A stretch of 64,000 nucleotides of DNA from Nitzschia sp. DOCU1 (Eukaryota; Bacillariophyta; Bacillariophyceae; Bacillariales; Bacillariaceae), in the NCBI GenBank assembly GCA_951394045.1, contig OX595991.1, positions 2,914,001 through 2,978,000 of the forward strand, in the 5' to 3' direction. Within the stretch, counting starts at the first letter, position 1. Every line of letters begins with the position of its first letter. A model generated the notes under the pieces. The model was not told where the DNA came from. It ran no database searches and saw nothing but the letters and a program-made list of their open reading frames with translations. This document shows positions 42,244 to 51,061 of the stretch, in pieces. A program made the position numbers and the translations under genes.

Positions 42244-44808
42244 TTAATTGGAGGAATTGTTGGCTGAGACGGATGTGCATGATCCAAACTCCTGGTACCA
42301 ATAGGTTTTGGCCTCTCCTTCCTGGAATACGGTGCCGGTATCCCCAGGATTAACTTGAAGTATTGTTGTTCCGTCTTGGGTCAGAGTTAGGCCGCCGGCC
42401 ATGAGTCCATCTAAAAAGACGTCGAAAGAAACGGCGAATGATGAGACAAACGATCCCAGTTTTCCCAGACACCGAAAATTTGATGACTTACCACCCCATT
42501 TGTCGAAAAAGTAAAACTTGTAACAGTTGGAGAGGTTCAGACAAGTAGAACCTTCGTACTCGCTGTTGCCCTGTAACTGGAAGCGTTCGACCTTCCAGAT
42601 CCATTCGTCGTCGGGTGCTGCGTCGTCGAACAAGTAAAGCTCGTTCTCTGATCGCGACCATCGATCCGTTGCAAGGGTGAGAGACAGGACCGACTCTCCG
42701 GCATTGCAGACAGTGCCATCTTCAGGAGCTTCCGTGGGACTAGGATTTGGGGTGTCAGTGGGACTAGGATTCGGGGCGCTAGTAGGACTAGGCACTGACG
42801 TTGGCGTAGGATTGGGCACAGGCGGATCTGTTGGTGATGGAACAGGGGCACGGGTAGGCGAGGGATTGTCACCCCCGCAGTTGCCAAACTGGAAGCTTTC
42901 TTGGGAGGAACTAAATTGTTTGAAATCGACTTGTTTGTTGCCGTTGTAAACAAGGCCGATTCCGCCCTGACCGTATTCGGGGTTGTCGTTCCTGCCATTT
43001 CGGAGACGACAGAGGGTGGTTAGAAAGGGACAGAAGGTAACAATCAGCAAGCAGACAATGTGCAGGACTTACCCGTCGCCGTAGGAGTCCAAAAGGTACA
43101 ACTTATAGCATCCATCTTGGAGTTGGATGTTGTCTGTGTACTTATCCCGACGGTTATCCGGGTAGGGCCCCCCTCGGTACACGTAATCTTCTGTGCTGTC
43201 TCTCGGGGTGATAATGTATGTGGTCTCCTGGCCATAATCATCTGTCTGCAACTCGACCGTGACATCGACACAGCCCGAGACCTCTGGTGTGCCGTTGCCA
43301 TTGTTCTCCAGGTATGACGCGGCAGCAATCGCGTCTACCATTCCGTATCCGAACAAGCGGTCCTTTCCACATGCACCAAAGTCGCGGGCCGATTGTTGCA
43401 AAGCGCTACGGATATCGTCGACGCTGATGCCTGGAAACTGGGACCATACCAGTGCCGCCACACCTGCCACGTGAGGGGTAGCCATGCTTGTTCCACTTAA
43501 CTCAGCATATGATCGATCACTGTCAGCTGTCATGGACAAAACATCGACGCCTGGACCAGCGACGTCAACGTTTTCGTTGAACGAGGAGAAAGGAGCGATT
43601 CGAAAGTCCTTGTCGAGAGCCCCGACACTCATGACTGAGTCATAGCCAGCAGGAAACTCCACGAGGTTAATACCACTTCCATCATTGCCGCTCGCTGCCA
43701 CCAACAAGATTCCAGAGCTTTGTAGATTCTTTGTAACAGTCCGTTCGGCAAAGTTCTGTTCGGGCCCACCCAAGGACATGCTGATGACTTTTGCACCCGC
43801 TGCTGCACAAGCATTCATGGCATCCACAAGGTTGGAAGCGGTGAACTCACCAGAGTTATCAAAAACCCGAACAACATGAATGGACGCATCCGGCGCAACC
43901 CCCACAACACCAACTCCGTTATCAACGGCCGCGATCGTCCCCGTGACGTGTGTACCATGGGATACACCATCATTGTCCCAAGGTGTTACAAAGTTGTTTT
44001 CGTCCGACCCAGACAAGTCACCATCTCGAATATCCTCGTGTGTCGAACGAAGACCGGTATCAATGACGCAAACTTTGACCCCGTCGCCTCTCTTGCCATA
44101 CCGAGACCAAAAGTCCGGTGCATTAACCAAGCCAACTCCATAAGGAACGACTTGTGCGGTTCCCTGCAAGTGTCTAACAACTTCAGACCCTGGGAGGTAG
44201 CTAAGAGTTCGCGGTGGATCGTCTTCGACACCGGCCACATTAGTTAACTGGGCCACAATCAATGTATCCGCTTCAGAGTCAATACAAATAGCAAAGAATG
44301 TAGTATTTGGCATGTCTGAAACGACGTCCACGTCTGCTTCCACCAGCTGTTGCTTGCAAACTTCTTCGGGGACATCATCCTTGCATTGTACAATCTTCTT
44401 GATTCCCTTGCATTGTTTTGTCACTCGTCGCTCAATTGTTAGACCTCGTCTTCCGTTGTTTTCATCATTGACCGCCGTGCCCCCTTGGTTGGCTAGGTGG
44501 ATATCGTTGAGCCTAGAATGGGTGATGGGCGTTGCTTGAGAATCGCCCTTGTTCTCGGCTGCGGTCTTGTCGCTGGCGTCCCTAATGATCTTTTGATGCT
44601 CAGCCATCGATGTTGGCCTTTGTTGGAAATCAGAGTCGGGTTCGGAAACCTCCCTTTTTCCAACGAGCAAGAAGCTGTTTGCTTGCTTCCCTGATTCGGA
44701 AGCTCTTTTTGCGCTCGAACCATCTAATGCACGTCCACTTCCTCGGAAATGGTTCTTGCCATGGCTAGCCGCCAAAATCAACAGGCAAGATAAGCATCTA
44801 AGATACAT
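42244..44808 (-). CDS. Secreted S8 subtilisin-like protease, copy 2
   Basis: Three exons: 44808-43073, 42991-42492 and 42410-42244, introns of 81 bases each, 800 aa. Signal peptide YLRCLSCLLILAASHG, then a propeptide. The catalytic triad lies in VIDTGLRS (Asp), HGTHVTG (His) and GTSMATPH (Ser), with ASGND at the oxyanion site. The tail has the same two modules as copy 1 (YRGGPY...GCYKLYLLDSYGDG and RSENELYLFDD...CYKFYFFDKWGG), but the linker between them is a run of PSPT-type repeats instead of the Cys-rich repeat. It also lacks the first intron of copy 1, reading straight through YGQETTY. The C-terminus ends shortly after FGSC, which predicts where copy 1 should end inside the gap. Confidence 0.87.
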
Positions 44809-45543
44809 GGTTGATTGGTTTTATGCAAGTTGATAGTCAAATCTTTCTCAAATTTTTACACTTTCCAAAAAGAATGAAACAAGAATGCGATGTGTTTACC
44901 GTTTTGCGATTGTACGGTGGATCTTGGTCGTGCTCCAGTCGCGATTACTACAGTAGAGACGGAAGCGCGTTGTTTCATGGTATGACTGATAAATGGTATA
45001 ACTTACATATATGCCTAATGGGTTTGCGTTAAGTGCATCACTTCTGCTCGTCTTTCCCGCTGACCACTTTCAGTTCCGTTTTGTCTGCAAGGCGTACGAA
45101 AGTGGGTCTGGCCCATTGGTAAACGGAACTCAATAAGCCTATTTTACTCTTGGATCGTCTTACCCCTCAATTGACACTCGTAGAGAGATGGTAAACTGCG
45201 AGTTTTGCAATATAGATGTTGCCCAGGCAGAGTTCGCCAAAACTCGGAACGTTCTCTTGGGCTTTCGTTGATACCATCCAAAAAAACCGTGGCCATGGTC
45301 CTCGACCGTCGACGGTGACCCATAGTAATAGCGCGAACCCTCCCTCCCATCGAAAATTGACTCAGGAGAGTCGATCGGGAGCAGGCAAAGTGGATCGAAC
45401 GCGATCCGCTGGACGATAACGACCATGACGGTGCGGAGAGAGTCGGGGGTGCTTTCACAGCACCTGGCAACCTGGAATGGGAAGAAATTGTATTATTAGT
45501 CATGACGAGCTCAGAGTGGCATTGAGAAGGCGGGCACTGAAGC
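44809..45543. other. Divergent spacer
   Basis: About 735 bases between the subtilase and exostosin starts, which point away from each other. No gene or clear motif is seen. Confidence 0.4.
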
Positions 45544-47374
45544 ATGAATTATAGGGCGCTGACTAATAGACTCGTCCGATTGTTGGCGTTAAGCTCTGTC
45601 CTCATCTTCGCTTCAATCAATCTGATTTCCTTGAAGGCAGCGCGCATCTCCTCGAGTGATTCAGAATTATTATCACTGATAGCTGAACCTTCAGTCTGGA
45701 ATCTTTCTGGTGTCGATCCAAGCCAATGGGTGAATGATGGCAGGCCCCTATCTGACCCATTCCCCTCCGCATCGTTGCCTACGTTGAACGATACCAGTCC
45801 AACAATTACTAATAAGCATGAAAGGGATGTAAATGACTCGACAACGATACCGAATTCGTCGGACTGGAAACACGCCATCCAAGAGGCAACGAAACTCATC
45901 TATCGTGATAGCCCTCCAGAAATTCTCAAATTCTGGCTATCCCAGCCCCCACCCACAATTTACATTTACGACAATATTCCAGCCGCCTTTTCCGACGTGG
46001 AGAACATTTCTTCTTGCGTGGATCACAAGTTTCTAAGAAGCAATTATTCTGATATCTGGGTCGAGAAAAAGAAGAATTGTCGATGGCGCCCACGAGTCTG
46101 CCAAGATATGACCCCGCCGAACAAGCGAAAGGAGCAGATGTTTGTCGGTGCGCGGTACAATTATAACACAGACGTTGCATTTTTGGACAAATTTCGTCGG
46201 TATCCTTTTCAGACGACTGATCCAGCAGAAGCGGATCTTTTCGTTGTTCCCTACCCGCACAAATCACACTGCCTCTGCCACAAAGACTTCAAGATCCAAT
46301 CTTCCAAGTGCTCTGTACCCTATCAAGACATTGAAGACAGCGTTCTTTCTAAGTTACTGTATAGGGAAGCTGCTCCAAGGTCTATGATTCCTTACATCCA
46401 AGAGCGTCATGTATTCTTCCATGGGGCAGATTGGTTGCAGGAGCTTCCAAGATTCCGTGAGGCGACTTCCAAGTCAGCAACCCTTAGCTTGGGGGCTGTA
46501 CTTCCATGTACGAACGAGCTGCAGAAACCATGCGGCCACGTTACAGTCCCATACCTCGTTACGGAGCCGGATTATCAACCTAATGTTGCGTCAGGCCCGC
46601 TCATGGAGACTGTTTGGTCTGAGTCGTCAAGTAACAATCGACCGTACATGGTTGCAGCCGCGTTGGGTTCCCCGAAAGGATTGGCCATGCGTGGTCAATT
46701 CTTGAAACAATGGAAGAAATGGATCGGTGATTCCATCGGAGGCAAGCCCCATGCGATCATTAACATCGGGTCGGCACGAAGTGGGCAGACTTTCATGGAA
46801 TTGTATCGGAATTCTACTGTGTGTCTTATTGTAAGTCCAGATAATGTGCCGAATTCGTTCTGAGAAAAGTTGCCTTTTGTGAATTCCTCAAAAGTTTCAC
46901 CCTTGAACATGTGGACAAAAGCTTCCAGGTGATGGTTGTGCTCAAAAACGGTTCTTCGACGTACTTCTGAACGGCTGCGTGCCATTCGTGCCACTGTGGC
47001 CTTCCAATGACAAAGAATCTCCCTATTCGTTTTTCCGGAACAAGCGATGTTCCACTCGAATCACGTATCCTTTTGCCAAAGGGTCTTTCTTCCAAGATAC
47101 CACCGCAGGATTCGATATACTCAGTATGGTCGCTACATTTAATGGAACATGTGGGCTTCCATGTCTAAAGACGGCACTGGAAGAATTTGTGTCCAATGAC
47201 ACTGCGGTTCAAGATAAGCGTAGACGATTGCGAGAGTATGCAACAGCCATTCGATTCGGCCTCACCAGTGAATCGGACAGTTTTCCGGACGTCTTTGCCG
47301 CGTTGATAGTCAGGCTGCGTCATTATGCTTGGAGTATTCTGGGACGCAGACCTCACGGGAATACGACCGGATAA
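45544..47374 (+). CDS. GT47 exostosin-family glycosyltransferase
   Basis: Two exons, 45544-46830 and 46922-47374, giving 579 aa. The 91-base intron (GTAAGT to AAAAG) is placed so that STVCLI joins LPGDGCAQKRFFDVLLNGCVP, the conserved exostosin stretch (CLxPxGD....RxFDxLxxGCVPV). A single N-terminal helix (LVRLLALSSVLIFASINLI) makes it a type II Golgi protein. The lumenal part starts with a variable stem carrying N-glycosylation sites, then IYIYD and RYNYNTDVAFLDKF, with ADLFVVPYP before the C-terminal half. Known: family members build heparan sulfate in animals and xyloglucan or pectin chains in plants. In algae they are often expanded; the product polymer is unknown here. Confidence 0.82.
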
Positions 47375-48036
47375 TTCACATGGTGGCTGGGGCCGCTTGT
47401 ACCAGGTACTGTCCTTTAAGCGGAGATTTATACCAATCACTGCTCAAGACCACACCAGGCTCCGTCCAAGACCAATAATGAAGTCGTGTGCTAACTCAAA
47501 CCATGCTAGCTAATTGGAGAGGTAGCTGACAGTTCTTTCACAGACAGTCATCAATGATGGTCGGGATTCGCAAAGAGAAAGTGCCGATCCGGCTGCTCGG
47601 TGGGTCTGCCAACCATTCCGCGACCATATTATTATTACATAGAGCGAAGATAAAATATCCACAGTGTAGTAAGTGTATTGACATGCACATGGAAAAGCGG
47701 CCGGCCATCGCAAAAAATCGCGCGGGAAACACGATTATCTCTGTTGTGGCGTCTATCTATTGGACCAAATGACGTCACGCACATGTATTGCTCGGCTGGC
47801 GTACAACAGAACTGGCGAAGAAGACATCCAATTCTCACATCAGTGTCTTGATGTGGTAAGGAATTCTACGCGGAACCCATCACATCCTTGCGAGACTCCC
47901 AAGCCACAGAAAAAAGCCTTCGGAATTGCGAAATCGTATCCAAAACATCAACTCTTTCCTCCGACTAGCGCAAAAGACATCCTATCGGAGACAGTTGTAC
48001 CAGATAGTCGCAACTATAATCACTGTAGCTAGAACC
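47375..48036. other. Intergenic, no supported gene
   Basis: About 660 bases between two same-strand genes. Only short frames are seen, none with a domain. The end of the stretch holds the 5' leader of the DnaJ gene. Confidence 0.4.
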
Positions 48037-50291
48037 ATGCCTCTGTGTCGAGCTATCGCCGTTTCGGCGTTGATCTTTGGTGCCAATGTTGACGCCTTCG
48101 TTCCGACAAGTTTCGGGAACCCGAGAGGAACACTTACGCCGATGCCCCGGAGCCGAGGTTCGCCCACACCTTCCCGGTCTCGTTGCGCGCTTAGCATGTC
48201 AACTCGAAGTCCACCTGATCTGAACTTTTACAAGGTATTGGGAGTATCTCGAAGTGCGGATGTGGGCGAAATCAAAAAGGCATACCGCCGCCTGGCCAAG
48301 GTATATCACCCAGGTGAGCACAGAAACGACGGAGAAGCATCGGATTCTGTACGAAAATGACCCGCGCTAACAAACCACTTTCTTCTCTTGCAGACGTCAA
48401 CCCAGATAAGGACACAACAGAGCAGTTTCAGGCTTTGAATCGGGCATACGAGGTATTGAGCGACCCTGGTCTCAAGAAGAATTATGACATGTTCGGCGAC
48501 CGCGGGGTGGGCACATCAGCTTCTAGCGACGTAGAAGCAGGAGAGCGCATGAAGAAACGCAACGGGAAAGTACAGCCTGATATGACTAATTACTACGACA
48601 ATGATGAATTCTTTGGGAATGTGGGGGGACGTAAACGCTATAACTCTGGTCCAGTTGACTTCGAAACGTTCTCAGGCCAATGGGACAAACCGAACGCCGA
48701 AGAAAATGTCTCAGCGAAGCGGGAGCCAGTGGACTCTGGACCATGGAAACGTGCTCGACGTACTCCACATGTTAGTGAAGAAACTGTTGATTTCGACTGG
48801 TTTGGCGGCAGCAACAACAAGAAAGACGGATCCCGTCACAGACCGTATGGACCGATCATCGGCGACGATATTGCCCTCCATTATGAGGTCGACTTCAAGA
48901 CTGCTGTAATGGGAGGCCCCGTTGAAATAACTCTGACTCGATTTGAAAAGTGTGGCACGTGTACGGGAACTGGAGCTCGCCCAGGAACCAAGAAAACCAC
49001 TTGTACTACTTGTGGAGGCAGTGGTGTCGCGATCCCAATTTCAAGGTCCGGGCCGGTATTTTCGATTGCCTGCCCTGACTGTCGGGGCACTGGCGAGAAG
49101 ATTCATGATCCATGCGTAGCCTGCCATGGCACAGCGGTTCAGAAGAAGACTTCTAAAGTCTCAGTCGAAATTCCCGCCGGTGTGAGGGCGGGTAACAAGA
49201 TCCGAGTGGAGGGCCAGGGTGACGTTGGTTTGCATGCTGGGCCTTCGGGAGACTTGTTTCTATTTTTGAAGGTTAAGGATGATCCTGTGTTTCGAAGAGA
49301 AGGTAATGACATATTCTCTGAAGTGAAGGTCAGTTGTGTTGATGCCATCTTGGGCACTTCCACCAAGGTTCAAGTGGTAGACGGCGAGGCCGAAGTCACA
49401 ATCCCACCAGGTACGCAGCCAGGGCACGTTATTTGTATAAAGAAACGTGGTGCACCAAGTCTGGTCGCCGACCAACGAGGTGATCATTTCGTAACCGTTG
49501 AGGTAGAAATTCCTAACGGGGAAAACGACAAGGACAATCAGTTAGTCCAGCTGCTCAAGAATGGGGCAGGAGCAAAAAGCTCGCCGCCGTATTTTACGAA
49601 GAATGCTGATGGTGCAAAGGGGGCATCCGAAAATGTCCGTTCGCCTCATAATTTCTCGGCGCCTTTCCCGAAGACTGACAACACCGCAACTAAAGACAAA
49701 GCCAAAAACAACAAAACCGAGGCCGTCACTCCTCAGTCAGCCGCGTCATCCACTTCTGCGACGAACAGATCAACCGTCATTGACAAGGAAACCCTCGCCA
49801 CATTGCAGGGACAAGCTGCAAAGGCTGAAGCGGCAGAGAAAGAACGAATTAAATTCGAAAAGCTAGCGGCTGAGCGTGAGCTAGAGATAAAGGAACAAGC
49901 AAATCGTTTAAAAGCTCTGACAGAAAAGGCTGAAGCGGAAAGCAAGCAGCGAGCCCATTTTGAAAAAATCGCGCAGGAGCGAGAAACGGAATTGAAAGAG
50001 TGCACCCGTCGCCAAGTCGAAATGAACAAGGACATCACCGTGCGAGTTAGACAGAGCCAGGGCCAGACTACTCGTATTACAGTCAAGAAGTCGGTGGAGC
50101 TATTGCGTATCTTCGAAATGGTTGGTCGTCAGAGAGGCATCCGACCTTCTGATATGAAGTTTACATACAATGGCAAAGAACTCGGTCCTACCGATACGCC
50201 CCTGGACCTTGACATGGAGACAAACAGCCTAATTGATGTCACTATGAGACCTGGGGCAGGAGGGGTAGGATCGGGCGTGCGATACATGTAA
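48037..50291 (+). CDS. Plastid-targeted type I DnaJ with coiled coil and C-terminal SUMO-like domain
   Basis: Two exons, 48037-48313 and 48394-50291, across an 80-base intron, 724 aa. The signal peptide ends at NVDA before FVPTSFG, ASAF-like. The J-domain (FYKVLGVSRSADVGEIKKAY) has its HPD Asp codon split by the intron. Four zinc-finger repeats follow (CGTCTGTG, CTTCGGSG, CPDCRGTG, CVACHGTA), then DnaJ C-terminal domains (DAILGTSTKVQV, PPGTQPGH). Residues ~558-637 are a charged coiled coil. Residues ~640-710 have a SUMO/Rad60-like fold pattern: ITVRVRQSQGQTTRITVKK, a helix with IFEMVGRQRGI, MKFTYNGKEL and ETNSLIDV. After this comes Gly-Gly (715-716) and eight more residues. The rest of the protein is a normal plastid chaperone; the ubiquitin-like end is unusual. 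Confidence 0.85.
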
Positions 50292-51061
50292 CAAGTTGCT
50301 ACAACGATAATGTGGTTGCAACAGGTGCAGCCTGAATCCACAGCGCAACCTCAAACTGGGTTGCTGCACAAGGTGGGAAGAATTTTTACGTCGCTAAGGA
50401 GACATTTGCTGCAGCATTCGGCTTCGTCGCGACGGGATATTGGTTGTTGATGCGACCTAATCATCTTAACATGAACAAGCTATTATGATTCAGAGTTAGT
50501 GCAGCGATATCTCACATAGGCTAGTCATTGTCATCAAATTCGCGTCCTAACCTTTCTCACTATTTGGGAACCCCATAGACTGATGTGCTTAAACATCCCG
50601 CATTCGGCGTGCCAGTAGCGGTCAAGCTGTGCAATACTTGTTTCGCCATGGACTTTTGCTACTCTTAGGCAGTTAGTGGGTAATCTACCTAGGTTTGACC
50701 ATCCGTTCATTGGCTGCCGTCGCTTGCGTGGTTGGCATGGTGGACTGCATCGGAGTGGCCGCCCGGCGCGGGGTTTGGTGCAGGAACGACTCAACGCATC
50801 GTTCGCCACGCATTTTATAAGTCTATGAATAGGATCAATCCGACTTTGCGACTATCCCACGACGTAATTTTATCCAATCGCCGCCATCCAGTATTCCTGT
50901 CGGTTCGTGTGAAGAATTTCACGACACATTTTCGTCGAGATCGTTCTTTTGTTTTTTAACTGCTTGGCTGCACGCTGCTCTCTCTAGAAATAATAACCAA
51001 GACCACCAAACAAGGCGTTTATACAATCTTTAAATCAGGGTCTCGACGATCTTTCATCTAC
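50292..51061. other. Intergenic, no supported gene
   Basis: About 770 bases between two same-strand genes. No domain-bearing frame or RNA gene is seen. Confidence 0.4.
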
